A stretch of DNA of 64,000 nt from Warburgia ugandensis. Taxonomy: Eukaryota; Streptophyta; Magnoliopsida; Canellales; Canellaceae. The notes beneath the pieces are model-generated. The model saw only the letters and a list, made by a program, of their open reading frames with translations, was not told the DNA's origin and did not search any database. Position 1 is the stretch's first letter. The number at the start of each line of letters is the position of its first letter. Position numbers and translations under genes: made by a program. The stretch covers positions 10,553,001 to 10,617,000 of the forward strand of contig CP141126.1 in NCBI GenBank assembly GCA_035236585.1, read 5' to 3'. This document shows positions 12,923-25,820 of this stretch, piece after piece.

Positions 12923-14549
12923 CACAAAGTCTCTCTTTTTTTTAAATGAAGAAAAATGTTTGGCCGTTTGGGTAATTCAATTTTCAAGTGTAAAACCATG
13001 ACGTCCAGACACCGACTTTAGGCTACAGCAGCGTGAAACTCAGATGATGTGGAGATGTAATTTTAATGGTACCGGCGGGCAAGGCAAAGTCTTTTCCTAA
13101 AACTCTGCGAGTTCTACATGTGAAAGGCAAAAATTCTAAACTTGCTTTGACTTGGCCGAATTCCAAGTCTGACAAGCAACTTTTGATACCATATTTAACA
13201 CACTTCCGACGAGAAAGCGTCTGCTTCTTGGACTGCTTAAGAGCATCTACACCATTAGAAACTCTTTCTCATTTCGTAGTCCAAGACTTTACAGGCGCCT
13301 ACGCACGTGTTCGCATGAGACAAATCCATAATAAGCAAATCAGCAGACGCCGAATAATCCTTTATCGCTGATAATCCTCTGTTAAACAACACCCTGGCAA
13401 GGCCGCAAGGATATGGCTCGTCGGTGTAGTCATGTACTTTTGCTGACCCCAGAGCCAAGTTCAAATCCCTTCCTGCATTACCGTGATGTGCATAGTTGGC
13501 AGGTGATTGCCCGCATTTGTGGACTCCCACCCAGGGGTTGGTTGGGGAAAGAAAAGGCACCAGGAGAGTAATCACGTGTTAATCATTCATCAGATGGGCT
13601 CTCATATGAAAAGGGTTCGAACATCTGGTGATGTTTGGAAATAACAAAAGGAAAGGTAAATAGAAATGCAGACGATCATATATATCATTGATCAGCTGGG
13701 CTCTTATATGAAAAGGGTTGGATTGGCCCAGTTTCTTAAGCAAGATAGCGGTTGACAGGCCCATTACAGTAAATCAAAGGGTAGGCCCAATACATATCTA
13801 CCTACGTTCTTGAGTTACGAACATATGGATTGGGCCAGGGGTTCAGCCCGCAAAACCTAGTGGTAGGGTTTGCACTCACTGCATTCGTGAATTATAGCTT
13901 TGGGTTATAAAAAGCCACTCCACGCTGAAGAAGCACAAAGGAGTTTACATGCCTGACCCATATGAAATCAATGCATTTGGATGATCCTAATCATTTGTCA
14001 TGGCCTATGAAGAAATTAATAAGAATTGATGATCATAATTTTTTACCAGCTAAAATCATCCAATAGACATGAAAGTTAATCTTTAACGTATCCAAGTTCT
14101 AAACATGCTTATTGGCTCAGATCTAAAAAAGAAAAAAAACTCTCATCTTGCATAAAAACAGGGACATGGATTCCTTCCATGCTTCTTGAGTATGAACTCT
14201 TACGAGGACTCCTAGTTATATTTTAATTTATTGCTTTCCTCCTCCTCTTCTTCTTCTTCTTCTTTTTTCTATTATAATTATGCTGAAAACATTTTTTGAC
14301 ATCAGTTTTCAAGATTTCTTTGATGACCTTAGTTTTTACTTTTCTTTACGATTATAAAGAAACAAAGAGTCCATTAATAAAATTTTAAGAAATTTAGGAT
14401 TATAAAACCCATGCAAAGACCAACATAACACCATTATGGTTTGACAAAATTGAGGTATGCAAATTGGCATTGCCCTTGAAATTGGGAATATGTTCCATCC
14501 ATAGATACATAATAGGCCTCAGCTATTGCTGATTTAAACTTCTTGGAAG
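12923..14549. other. Intergenic, no gene recognised
   Basis: Short frames only. A CTT-repeat lies near 14240-14270. Nothing with recognisable domain content. Confidence 0.55.
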
Positions 14550-14730
14550 GTGAGTCTTGATGTAATGGTATAGTTGTCATCATGTGACTTAGAAGTTATA
14601 GGTTCAAAGTCTAGAAATAGCTTCTTACAAAATGCGAGCTAAGACTACCTACACAGATCCTTTGTAGTTCACCTCTTTCCCACACTCCACACACACAGGA
14701 GCTTCGTGAATCAAGCTGCCCTTTTTTTTT
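14550..14730 (+). mobile_element. Au-type SINE, near full length, diverged
   Basis: A tRNA-like head has box A-like TGATGTAATGGTA (14558-14570) and box B-like GGTTCAAAGTC (14601-14611). The body resembles the Au SINE tail: a GGAGCTTCGTGAATCAAGC segment followed by TGCCC and a T-run ending at 14730. No clear target-site duplication is left, which suggests age. Confidence 0.7.
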
Positions 14731-17099
14731 CATGTAACAACTCCAAAATTGGGTCACTAATGTTTTTACATTATACCAACCCATGCTCGTGGACATGTTT
14801 TTGTTCGTCGCAATAGATAAAAACTAACTATGCTCAAAAGTGAGGCAAGACGAGTTAACTTGCATCAAATTGTCGGTAACTCAAAAAGACTCAAGGTAGC
14901 ATTAATGGAATTCCTTTACTATCTAGAGATAAAAAATTTAATTTCCATTCTGTGCAAATAATCGTTACGTCGGTCGGGCAGTATAAGTTATTCTAGTTTG
15001 GGAGGTCATGCGTCAAATCCCAAGCCAATTTGAATAGTTTTATTATGCAGAAAATAGACTCGTACCAAGTCGATAACAAGTTTCCCCAGTAGACTGTGAG
15101 GTTTAGAACTATGCTAGGGATTTTCATTTTGGTGCGTAGATGATCATATATAAATATTGCTAATATATGGTTCTGATAGTCCATATCGAACTAAAATTGA
15201 TTAGTATGGTTTGTCAGAGTAGATATTGTAGACAAAGCCCCAAATCCTAAGGTAGAGAACTTTTGTTGCTGCTCTACCTTTGGTGTAGGGCCCTGAAAAC
15301 AAATTAAATAATCAATATTCTTCTCTCTGTGTGTGTGCCATTAGCCCGATTAGTCGCAATGGATGACAGAACAGCCCAACCATTGTAGGTTTTGGGCTAC
15401 AAGAGATTCAAATGAGACGTATCATATGAACACTTCATATTGTTAAGTGCGGCTGGTTAGCGTGCCTCTTATGTTTAATCCTGTCGCACCTTATTGAAGC
15501 GCTCATAGTTGTCCCATTGCCTCTTTTTTCCTTGTTCCTTTCTGTTTTCGTTTTCCTGGAAGCGAGCTGACTTAACCCACCCACAAGGTCTAGTAACTGC
15601 AAAACGAAGCATCTTTACCTTGACTCCGGACTTCTTCTTTTGGCAAATACTAGTGATCTAAGCTGTGCATTTACACAGATTTTTATTTTATTTTTTCCCT
15701 TTAAGATTCACTAATAACAATATTATTTGTCTATATAATATTAGAACCTCCTAATTTTGACAAAGATACTCTTCATTAAACCCGATAATCCTAACCTTGT
15801 CTAAGTCTAAAGAATTTTAAATAATTTATTCTTTAACTTTTGCGCATTACATTTTGGAGCTGTTACACGGTGGATGTGCTTATTTTCACTTGGAAAATAT
15901 AAGTAGGCGGAAGTACAAGGTCTACTTTGCTCAATGATCCTACCACCTGTATTCTCATGTTATGGATGAAAAATGCACCAAACCTACAAGCCATCTGGTC
16001 TAAAATGCATCACTTATCGAAGGCTTCTAATCGTATCTAAAAGTAGATAATTTTGTTTTGTCACTCATTCGTTGCACCCTCAAGTGCCAGACGATGGTTG
16101 GATCATTGAAATAGAGAATCTCGTTTGTATTCTAGCCGGCTACTGTTTTTCATAGTGAGAATATCCTCATCCACTGTATAACAGTTCGCACTCTTCTACA
16201 CATACGAAGGCTAGGATCCCTTGATGAAATCTCCCAGCGTTGGCACCAGATTCATTTGTACACTTAGCCTCAAAAGTGAACTTTTCTTTTGGTCAGCCGA
16301 TCACCATATTGAAACTCGAAGGAGGGGCCGCCTATGTCACATCAATTTTCAAACACATGGCCTGTGTATTTCCCCCGGTCAATCGGTGTCCACAATTCAC
16401 GGCTCAGCATCATTCAATGTGCTATCAAGTGGTTAACGAAGACTAGGTCCCAAATGAGTTTCAGAAAACGACTTGAATCTTAAAAGGACAAGGAAAAAGC
16501 CCAAGCGAAACCGGCATGCATCACTGCACGGACAGATTTTGATGTGTGTTGCAGTTAATTCCCATTCATGCAAGTTTGAAAATGTGACGGCAATGCAAGA
16601 GACTAGTTGTGGATCGGTCGCCATTGTCAATGAAGAGGAATCCTCTTTGGCCTCATTTTCAAATGCATAAGCGTGCTGTTGTTACCCCCATTCAAGACGA
16701 AGGTGGAAAATGGAAGTGCATCGCAGTATTTTTGCCAAGAGGAGACGAAAGTTCTCGGCGAAGATATCTGGAATCCAATTCGGTCGGCTCCAGCATATGA
16801 AAAATGGCGACAAATGTGTATCCGTTCAATGTTGCGTGGAAACGGGTTATGCGTACTAAACTCAGTCTAATTCAAACTAGTCTTTTCATGAACAGAAAGA
16901 TGTACAGAATGGGAAATCAGAATTGCATCCAAGGGCAGCCTCCGATGGGTCTATATCGACGTGAAGATATCTGCAAAGTTCAAAACACACTAACAGAAGT
17001 TAATATTTGGTGCAGGTAAATTGGAATTCAACACCGAAAGAATAGTAAAAAATTGGCACCGACTGAATAGTCAAAATTGAAAAGCAGAAACTGTGATTC
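14731..17099. other. Intergenic, no gene recognised
   Basis: 16200-17020 is somewhat richer in G+C and has several overlapping short frames in different phases. None shows a protein motif, and the overlap in several frames argues against coding. It could be decayed retroelement sequence, given the LTR end directly downstream. Confidence 0.5.
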
Positions 17100-17414
17100 A
17101 TCTGACAATCAGATCATCTGCACCATATTAATAGGGGAGATCCGACCTCTGCTTATTGGGTGTAAGAAATCGATCAGTCGATTTGAAGAGACAAAAGAAG
17201 GTGAGAGATAATAGAGTCGAGTGAGGATTTGTCTGTGATCCTCCTCCTCTTTCACACACAGGTCAGATCAAGCTGAACCATGTAAATCTCTTTGTGTTTA
17301 TATGTGTGTGATTTCAGTTTCTCAGATCTTGTGGCTAGATTTGTACAGATCGTCAGATTTGGATCGCAACAATAGCTTCCGTAACAGTGATATCAAAATT
17401 GCGCATTTCCAACA
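17100..17414 (+). repeat. 3' end of a Copia-type LTR, partial
   Basis: The stretch has the look of an LTR R-U5 region: a CT-rich leader near 17240-17262, T-rich sequence, and an end in CCAACA at 17414 followed after one base by a primer-binding site. The left boundary was not found. No element interior survives downstream, because unrelated LTR sequence begins within about 10 bases. Confidence 0.5.
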
Positions 17415-17415
17415 G

Positions 17416-17427
17416 TGGTATTAGAGC
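17416..17427 (+). other. Primer-binding site of a retroelement
   Basis: TGGTATTAGAGC is one base away from the usual TGGTATCAGAGC complement of initiator Met tRNA. It sits one base past a CA-ended LTR-like sequence. Confidence 0.6.
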
Positions 17428-17431
17428 TCTG

Positions 17432-17593
17432 GGTGTTCCAACAGTCACAATATTATCCGCTTTTGGGCGCACATAAACCCCTCACAGTTTTGTTCTTCCC
17501 CAGTTTCCTAGGAAAAATATATTATGACCATTAGAGTTCCCCAAACTCTTATAAACAGCTCAGTTTCCTCTCCCCAGGCAATGTGGGACTAAC
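17432..17593 (-). repeat. TRIM-like LTR end, opposite strand
   Basis: Read on the minus strand, this stretch follows the order of landmarks in the TRIM LTRs at 56.2 and 62.2 kb: GTTAGTCCCACAT, a GGGGAGAGG block, a GGGGAAGAACAAA block, and GCGGATAATATTGTGACTG near the end. It is therefore a diverged member of the same or a sister family. It lies head-on against the + strand primer-binding site to its left. Confidence 0.55.
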
Positions 17594-18708
17594 TCTCTGT
17601 CCTTCACCCTAGTCTAGAAACTTGCCAACCTTCTCTTAGCCCACCCTCATCAGCCAAGGGCTTCATATCTGCATTCCTCGACAACCTCGTATTGGAATTG
17701 AAACCAATCTTTGCTTTGGTCTTATTGGATAGTAGTCATTTTGAGTCTCTACATGGGATGTTTCAACAAAACCAGATAAGTTGCTAGGTCTTATCAGATA
17801 GCAGTCATTTTGAGCCTTTACATGGGATGTTTCACCAAAACGAGATAAAAAGAAACAAGGAAAGGGACGACTTTGCACTTTCTTTCACCGCTTGTAACTC
17901 GTCATTCAAAAAGTCATGCACTTCTTCGACCGAGCAAGCGCAACTGCTTGACACTGCAGATTTAGGAAAAGAAATGGCAACATGCCGAGTGGATAAGAGA
18001 AGATGAGGTTCTGCTACAAACCATTCGAGCTACACTAACTTCCACACAAAATGAAAATTGAAAAAAAAGAAAAAAGGACGACGAGAATAGGGAAACAATA
18101 TGAGCACAGCCGCGTCTCTTGATCCCACCTTTAATCAGTATTATGGATGATCTGCCTGGCAAGAAGGCACAAGCGAATGACATTCATTATCCAACGAAAA
18201 GCTTACTATAATTCAGCAAACCTAATGTTTGATGCTACAAACAAAGCTATCAAATCTATAGATATAGGTCTTCTAACGTGTTACATCATATTAGTAGAGT
18301 TTGGCAGGTTGTGAGTGGTGACAAAAATTATTTTATTTTTTTATTAAAAAATTTCGGATAACTTTGAGGCTTAAAAATGATGTCCAAGTCTTATACTTTC
18401 TTATATGCCTCTTTTGCCTAAAGGATGTCTACATTTTTACGTAGTTTTTTAATATATTTTTTCTTTATTTTCTAGCTTCATCGTAGTTGGGACCTTTCAC
18501 TGGCCAATCTTTTCTATGCTTGTACCTTAGAACAATGGGACTACAATTATAAATGGATCAGAATTTGACATATAGCTGACTAATGCAGAGCCCACGAGAT
18601 GAATGGTTAGGATCATCACCTAAATATCGTATCCCTTTATAGCTTTTATCGGTCCACACTCCTGACGTTCTTAATAATATTAATGTTAGATAATAAATAT
18701 GATTATGT

Positions 18709-19180
18709 GAGAAATGCTATCGGGACTCTGTTTACTGTTTAGGGACTGCCTCCGAAACTCCACCTAGGTTAGGACCATTTGGATGATTTGATCTATCCAT
18801 CTTGTTCAGCCTCCCTTAGAACGTGTTTGAGAAATTTGTTTTTATTATATTCTTTTTATTTCACAGCAAAAAGCTAAGCTGATATTCTAGCGCGAAATAG
18901 AAAAAATAGAATAAGAACAAGTTTCCCTAATAGGATCTTAGATTGGCTAGACATAAAAATTCATAATTACTGAACGTTTTTACCTATGCATGCTGAGTTC
19001 TTAAATTATGACTATTCAAATTTCAGCTAAAAGAAACTAGTATCTAGGACCATCCAATGTATTTATTTTTTGCAATATGATAAATAAGATGATTAGGTGT
19101 GATCATCCAAAACTCAAGCTTAGCAAGGCACAGTTTTAGAATTAGTTCCAAAACTCAGTCCAAATAGCATCTCTTAAAGA
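18709..19180. mobile_element. Possible old MITE with inverted ends
   Basis: The left end (from about 18711) and right end (to about 19173) are imperfect inverted repeats of roughly 25 bases centred on ATGCTAT..GGACT. No convincing target-site duplication could be identified and the interior is AT-rich without coding. Confidence 0.35.
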
Positions 19181-20556
19181 GACTTCTTGTGGTTGTCTAT
19201 TAGACGGCAAGAGGATTGCATTCCTTTGTCTATTTTGCAATCATAAGAGGGCTAGAAATTAAGACCTGAGAGATTTTGGATAAATGTGACTTTCGATGCC
19301 AAAGAAATTTGATTGAGGCTGGCTAGATAAATATCTTAAATCTATAAAATAAAAAAAAATACAAAATTAGGCTCACTTCTTTTTTTCTCAAAACAATTCA
19401 TATAAGGGTTGTATGGCAGGAACATGAGAGAAGAGAAACCTCATAATTTCCCTAGTAAAGATGCCAGCCTTTTATGATTTCTCCTTTTCGTCCATTGGAC
19501 CCACCACTAAAACATCTTTAGGTAAGTCTCATTGCTTTCTATATCTTTTCATACTGTGTTCACTTCTCGCCAATTTAAATCCAAACAAATTAAAAGATCG
19601 CATATCATGCATTATCTCCTGAGTGGGCTGTCAATCATATAGCTGGGGGACATTTGCCGTCCTGAGGCCACACAAACAACTAGGTATAGCCGACCATCTG
19701 CCAATAAAAGATAAGAAAGAGTAAAATCTTCCTCCCTTTGGCTTTAGGGATTAATTTTTCAAAGCCCCAAGTCAAGATTCTCGGTCACCTTTTGTCTTCT
19801 TCCCCACAAATCTCTTGTGCTTGTACTATTTCTGCTCCACTTGAGGACCTTAGCGAGCATTAATTGCTGTAAAATCAAGCAAAATGCTTATCCTCGAGAA
19901 TCCGATGTTTAAACTCCTTTAGACGTAACTAGTCAATCAAAACAATCATTTCTTAGTCAATCAAAAGACTTCCATAAGCTCACAAGTCAATCATTCATTA
20001 ACTCAAGCTTATCGAGTTTTATCTTTGGCTAATTTTTTTATCGAACTGGATAATCTTCGAAATATTAATTGAATTTGGTCCCCATCCGATCGAAGATTAT
20101 CTTATGAGGAAAAGCGGATACAATTAATCTAGAGGACTAGTAAATAGTTCGGGTCAATCACCGCATATACGTACTCCTTATAAGCATACTTTTACTGAAT
20201 GGTTCCTTACGAGCATACTTAAGTGACTATTACCTCAAACGTAGTTGAGTTGGAAGAGATCCCAGTGTTAAATCGATTGGATCTTGTGTAACTTCATAAT
20301 CAGAAAAAGTGACGATAACAAGAAGTTTTGGTATACTTGCACAGCCCCTGCCAGCCAAACTTCATAATCACCATAATTATCATAATTATCAAAGAGATCG
20401 ATGATGATAATCGTAACAAAAACAATAGTGATTGATAATACAAGTGAGAGTACTGTTACATGTTTCACCTTTTGCATGTCTAAGCAACGCTTGGGAGGTA
20501 ATGATTTCTTCTCTGTTTACAGTTCACTGTTTTCCCTTTGGACATCAAAAAGTGGG

Positions 20557-20690
20557 GTGAAGGCTACAAATTGAGATGGTGCATAAACTCTAATTCTAAT
20601 ATAAATAATTTTTTGGATGATAGGGTGAAGGCTATAAATGATTTTTTGGATGGTGCATAAACTCTAATTCTAATATAAAAAGGGAGAAAA
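20557..20690 (+). repeat. Two-copy direct repeat, ~65 bp unit
   Basis: A GGTGAAGGCTA..AAAT...GATGGTGCATAAACTC unit ending TCTAATTCTAATATAAA occurs twice in a row. The copies differ slightly, and the TTTTTTGGATG stretch is placed differently in each. This is a local tandem duplication in otherwise featureless DNA. Confidence 0.8.
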
Positions 20691-20956
20691 CTAATGGCTT
20701 ACAGTTTGCTTAATATCTCAGTTGCTGTATTTAAGTTTTCAACGCAAAGGCTAAAATGTGTGAGAGCTAAAGTACTGCTTGAATGCAAATGCTATATACA
20801 AATGCTGCATGTAGCATTTTTACTTTTAAGACCATGATGAAGAAGCTCCCTCGACTTCCAGATTGGCATTGGTGTCCATTCATGCACTTTCAAGAGGGGG
20901 AAAAAGGAATGGCATCATCTGATTTTTGCACACAAGATTAGTCTTGATTATTGTCG

Positions 20957-21240
20957 CATTATTCATCATGTGTTCCACTGACAAATAATGCATTTGCAAA
21001 TTCTTGGACAGTATTTCCTTTGTTCTTTTCTGGCATCACATCTCTGTCCCTATAACGGCTAGAAATTTTTTTCAAATCTATAACTATCTTTACGGCTGGG
21101 TGCATGAGACTAGTGCTGCCTTGAGTCTCATCAGCAGCTGATGGTCCATTGTCCATCAATCTTAATGCACTCCAAGCAGCAGCAATCTCACCCCAACTGT
21201 TGAAGATGGTGTTAGGGTTGACCCAAATTTTCTTTTAAAA
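20957..21240 (-). pseudogene. Unidentified open frame, possible gene fragment (C-terminal exon)
   Basis: On the minus strand an open frame of about 90 codons runs from near 21235 to a stop at 20957. The first Met-initiated part is 66 residues from 21159. Composition is protein-like rather than low-complexity: it includes AAAWSALRLMDNGPSAADE, then a hydrophobic and charged stretch (VKIVIDLKKISSRYRDRDV), and ends in GTHDE. I do not recognise the family. No neighbouring exon, promoter or domain could be tied to it. It may be the last exon of a decayed gene, a captured fragment, or chance. Confidence 0.25.
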
Positions 21241-24200
21241 GTTGTAGCCATTGAGTTATAGAATGTCCTTTCACTTTAATCCACAATATTATTACCCAGA
21301 ACGCAAGCAATGAAATCATTTGCCTTATCTTGTCGATGATATGCACTCTTGCTTTTGCTTAACATTTAAATTAACACAAAAAGTCGTGAGGTTCAAATTT
21401 TTTATTGAAGAAGAAGAGCATGCGACAGACAAATCAATTCGATATATATACTGAAGAAGAAAAACCAACTAGCAGCCAAATTGATCGATTGATTGAAGAA
21501 GAAGCTTCTCCAATAGACAAAGCACAAGGGAAGCTTTTCCGGAAGTTTCTATTCTTGAATTCTTTCTCCATCTCTCTGCTTCTTCTTCTTCTTCTTCTTC
21601 TTTTTTTAATCTTTTTCTCTCAACTATGATTAATTCTTAGATCCAAATATGAATTTGAATTTTCATTCTTCATAAATACCGTGTGCCTACAGCATACTAT
21701 GTAGATTGCGACACCATGGCCGGAGGAGACAGGTTTGGATTCATTTGGCCAACTTCATGTAATGTCCATTTCTCCTTTTATATTTGAACATCTTTTTATA
21801 CTAGTGTGGTTCTTTCAATGCACATTTTGTAAGAATTTTTCATCTCTTCAGCTATATTTAAATATTAAGTCGCCTGAAGGGTGGGGTGTCAGACATGGAA
21901 AATGAATACTATTGACAATGAGAATACTGTTTAGTAGACTTTCAAAGTGCTTCTGAGTTGTATATAGTGTTATTGGTTCGCAATAAATCGGTAAAAGAAA
22001 AGTAGAACTAGTTTAGGTTATAGAACTGATAGATATCAAGAGCCAAATCTAAAAGGCTTTTTCTTTCTCTTATCGGTTAGAGCAATAATTCAATTAGAAG
22101 AGTGCACTCGTAGTCTTTGTTATCATATATCGATGTGTAGTTGTGGATCCACCAAGTAGACTGTAGCTCAGCAACAACGACAAATACTTTGATTCTAGTC
22201 CTCAAAACTAGAATCCATCCGAGAATAGTCCAGTTTGAATCTTGCCAAGTATAACAATCCGGCTCCGATTTTGGGTGGAACAGAACCAGAAGGGGACCAT
22301 TGACAGCCCTTACGAATGGCCCATTTATGCGGCGGAATGAAGAATTAGGTTCGTACAAATGTGGTGTCTCATGTAACCACCTTATCCTTTGGATAAACAA
22401 ATTACAACATGATATCTTGCTCCTTTATCTACTCATTGGTTGAGATCCACCTCAAGTTTCTCTGAGATAAAAGATATCAATTAAGATTCTCGCTGATGAA
22501 TGACGGACACGATATATATGTGAACTTCCCCCAAAGCCTTAGAATATGCATATCCTCCCAAAAGATAAGGGATATGTAGCAAAAACCACTCTAGTTCTCA
22601 GTGTGTTGTGCACTTACTTATGCATGACATTCCACTAACAAAGAAAGCCCGACTTAGTCATTGTCAATAGTGTCAGATTTATCTCAAAGTAGCCCTGCAA
22701 TAACAAAGCAGTAGCTCTCAGTTTCCTAATCAAATATATAAGCGGCGAATATTCATTTTTGCCTTTCTATCTTGAATGAGATAGCTTATAAATGGCCAAA
22801 AGTAACACCTTAAGTTTCAGACAGGGAAAAAGAAAAGAAGGCAAACGTAAGCAAAATATGTTAAAAAGGGAAAAAGAGAAATGCCAAAACCAGGAAAACT
22901 GATTCTAAGAATCTCAAACCCGATACAAGGAAAAAGAAGGTCCTGCTCCAAACTTTCCATGGCTACAAGACAAAACATGCTGCAACATGCCCTATGGCTT
23001 TGATCGGTTTGGAAACCGCCTCTTTCATAGATTAGGCTGGCTTTGCTTGTTTGAAAAGAAAAAGCTGACTACGGAATTACAGGTCCATCAAAGAGGTGAA
23101 CTCCAGATCAATGCATGGCCTTAAAATGTCACACAGCAGACATGCTCTTCCACTGTCTTTTAATGTACGTAGTTGCTTTGGAAGTGAACCACGCTAGCGG
23201 AACGCGGGCTTCCAATGGCAGGTCAGGCTGGATGGAAACCGCCACAATAGAATGGCAGGACCCTCGGAACCGAGAGCTACCATTTGCAGTACTAGCGGCG
23301 TCCTCCAAGTCGGTTGTCAGCTGTCTGCCTGGCAGGTCCCTTTAACGTTGTTGTTAAGGACGGATTGAATTTGCCTTGATGTTAACTTTGGAGAGAGCGT
23401 GTAAATATAGCTTTCGGTTCCTCCCTTTGCCATCGATCTTTGCATGTCAAAGGCAGCAAGCTCTCGGGGATTACTTTCTCGTTTTTAATGTTTATGTCAA
23501 GTTTTCTTATGGGGCACAACACGAGTGCATGGACTCTGGTAGGAAAGTGATAGTTATGATGATGATTAGATACCCAATCATGAAGCCCAAACCGAGTTTG
23601 ATTTTCTCTCCTAAGCCAATAAGTTGGTAGACACGTCCTACACATCCCAACCAAGAATTCGTTAGCCGATGGAGGACGGCATTGAAACAAAAGGTTTCTG
23701 AAGGTACCAAGTCGTCTTTACCAAAATCAAAAGCAGGATTTGATCATTTCGATACGGATGGTCTAAATTGTAAGAACAGAAAGCATCACCCGGAATCTAG
23801 TGGATGCTTGAACGGATCCATGGAATAGATTATAATTGGTCAAATCTCAAGCCATTGCTCAGTTCTCCGTGCCCTTTCGCTTTGTTCTCTGGTTAGATGG
23901 GCAATTAGAAAAATGAAACAAGCTTCCACGTTCAATAGAAAGTCTCCACAAACTAGAGGATTAAGACATCCAATTTGGAGCATCTAATACCCAAGTACCA
24001 CCTGTACTATTGTGTGCGACGTGCAAACTAACTTAGGTAAAGATGATGAGCTTGATAATCAAAGTTTAATGTTGAGGTAGTCTAATCATCACTCAGTTGG
24101 CTTCCAATCTAAGTAATCCAGATGAGGTTGAATTGACTAATGCTGAAGAATAATCAGATTTCCCGTGGCTAGGGCCGAAACATGCACATTCTAATAAAGT

Positions 24201-25276
24201 TTAGTTATAGGAATCTATAAACAATGAAATTAATGCTTGCCGATAAGCTAGTTCTTTATATTGCCTTCATGTTAAATATTGTTGGATAGATTCTTAGAAC
24301 TTGTCCAATCTTCATCTCATATAGTTCCTTTCCTGATCCTGGGAAATGATACCAAATGCTCATTCCTTCGAATGAACGCTTGGTGTATTATACCATCATC
24401 GCTCCACTGGATGATGTTACTTGAGCTTCAGCCTTCATGTTGTGCTGCCCTAATGACTGCAGCTCCCCCGCCACCTCCTACTTCTTTGGTACTATTAAAA
24501 CTTTCTGGGACCAAATGCAACTTGTTATTATAATCACTGCCAATTTATGACTCCCACATAGACATTAAAGAAATGTTAAAAGCAACACAAACACCGAAAA
24601 GAAACAGCAGAGTAAGAGAAGACCCCACAGGTTCTAGCCATCAACGGCTACGGTGATCACCATGACCTGCAACATTGCATTGGTGACCCTGGAGAACTAC
24701 GTGTACGGCTGAGATTGATGGAAAGTAACAAGCCTGAAGGTCGAAAGGACTATCAGCCTTCTGAGGTGCTTTAATAAAGAAGAAATTAAAAAGCAAAGGA
24801 CAATACCTGGCATGTCAGCGGGGGAACAGTTTTGCCAGAAATCTCAGACAAGTGTAGAAGCAGCAACGAGAGAAAAGAGCACAGGCTAAAGGATATACAC
24901 ATCGTAATCCGTGTATACATTACATTATCACGTTCCCCTTGGCTTTAACGCCATGGCATCGTCCGTAATTTGTGGTTGAACGGATGGCAACAAGAAGCAA
25001 TGCAGTGGCGCAGCGGCATAGTCCCTCCCACTAAACCTCGGCAAGCCAAAGAGGGTTTCTAACATCCCTCCTCACTCTACTCCGAAAGCAAAACCCCGAA
25101 GAGCACCAAAAAGCGGAGATCCAGGGGTATTCTCGTGAATAAGGCCGAGACCAGGTCCAACTTTCTTCATCTCTCCACCTTAAATGAGAGCGCTTTTCTC
25201 TCCCCTCCCAATCTGGGAGAATCCGCAGTAGCTGAAAAACAGAGCAGAAGCAGGAGTGAGGTCGACCAGACAACCC
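21241..25276. other. Intergenic, LHW upstream region
   Basis: No gene recognised. A pyrimidine-rich TTC run lies near 21580-21606. The stretch from about 24900 is more G+C-rich and probably belongs to the promoter region of the downstream bHLH gene. Confidence 0.55.
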
Positions 25277-25290
25277 TATATATAAATATA
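25277..25290 (+). promoter_or_regulatory. TATA box of the LHW-like gene
   Basis: TATATATAAATATA followed by GA- and CT-rich initiator-type sequence at 25290-25360. It implies a leader of roughly 500 nt before the start codon at 25821. The assignment is inferred from position and base composition. Confidence 0.65.
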
Positions 25291-25476
25291 AGAGAGCTCT
25301 CTTGCTCTCTCTGTTGCAGAGAAAAATAGAAGAAGAAGAAGAAGATATACAGAGAGAGTGACAGTACAGTAGTCCTCCCTCTTTGTTTTTTGTAGTAAAA
25401 CAACGAAACTATAGCTGTGGTTTTCTTCCGTTTCTCTCTCTAAACTTTTGCCTGCATTTTTCCGTTTTTGCCCTTG

Positions 25477-25527
25477 ATGGACAACATCATGGCGGTCTAC
25501 GAGATAAAAGCTTGCGGCATAGTGTAG
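25477..25527 (+). CDS. Upstream ORF 1 in the LHW leader (16 aa)
   Basis: ATG at 25477 opens a 16-residue frame, MDNIMAVYEIKACGIV, ending in TAG at 25527. It lies between the TATA box and the main start, in the expected leader. Genes of the LHW bHLH clade are known in other plants to carry upstream ORFs, some with conserved peptides. Whether this peptide is one of those cannot be settled here. If translated it would be expected to lower initiation at the main ATG. Confidence 0.5.
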   Translation: MDNIMAVYEIKACGIV

Positions 25528-25603
25528 ATTCGGCGCCTCCTTTCCATTTCTAGGGTTTTCTTCTTCCTTCTTCTTCTATCTTTTCTCTTATTTACTACTG
25601 TAA

Positions 25604-25708
25604 ATGGGTTGCCGGAAAATGATTGCCGGGAATTTGGAGCCGGCCCGGAAGAGGAGTGGGGGTTTGAGGACAAAACAAGCGGGGCGGGGATCGTGCCGTG
25701 GTAGTTAG
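25604..25708 (+). CDS. Upstream ORF 2 in the LHW leader (34 aa)
   Basis: ATG at 25604 opens a 34-residue basic frame (starting MGCRKMIAGNLEPARKR) that ends at TAG 25708, about 110 nt before the main start. It is G+C-rich and Arg/Gly-rich. Conservation is unknown; it may be non-functional. Confidence 0.35.
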   Translation: MGCRKMIAGNLEPARKRSGGLRTKQAGRGSCRGS

Positions 25709-25820
25709 GCCGCAGTCCGGCTGCCGGAAAATGCGCGGGGCCCGGCACTGATTCTGTCGTTGTTTCTCTTCTTTGCTTCTTGTGTTTCTCAGCTGTAGGG
25801 TTTTGGTTCTCGCTATAGCG

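Larger units (their letters stand above)
17594..20956. other. Intergenic, no gene recognised
   Basis: No gene seen. 18709-19180 may be a decayed foldback element: GAAATGCTATCGGGACT near the left edge resembles the reverse complement of AGTCCAAATAGCATCTC near the right edge. A direct repeat lies at 20557-20690. Confidence 0.5.

Noticed and set aside
16221-17019. Cluster of short + strand frames, possibly a spliced gene
   Set aside because: Frames overlap in different phases, no splice-consistent chain or domain emerged, and an LTR end lies directly downstream.
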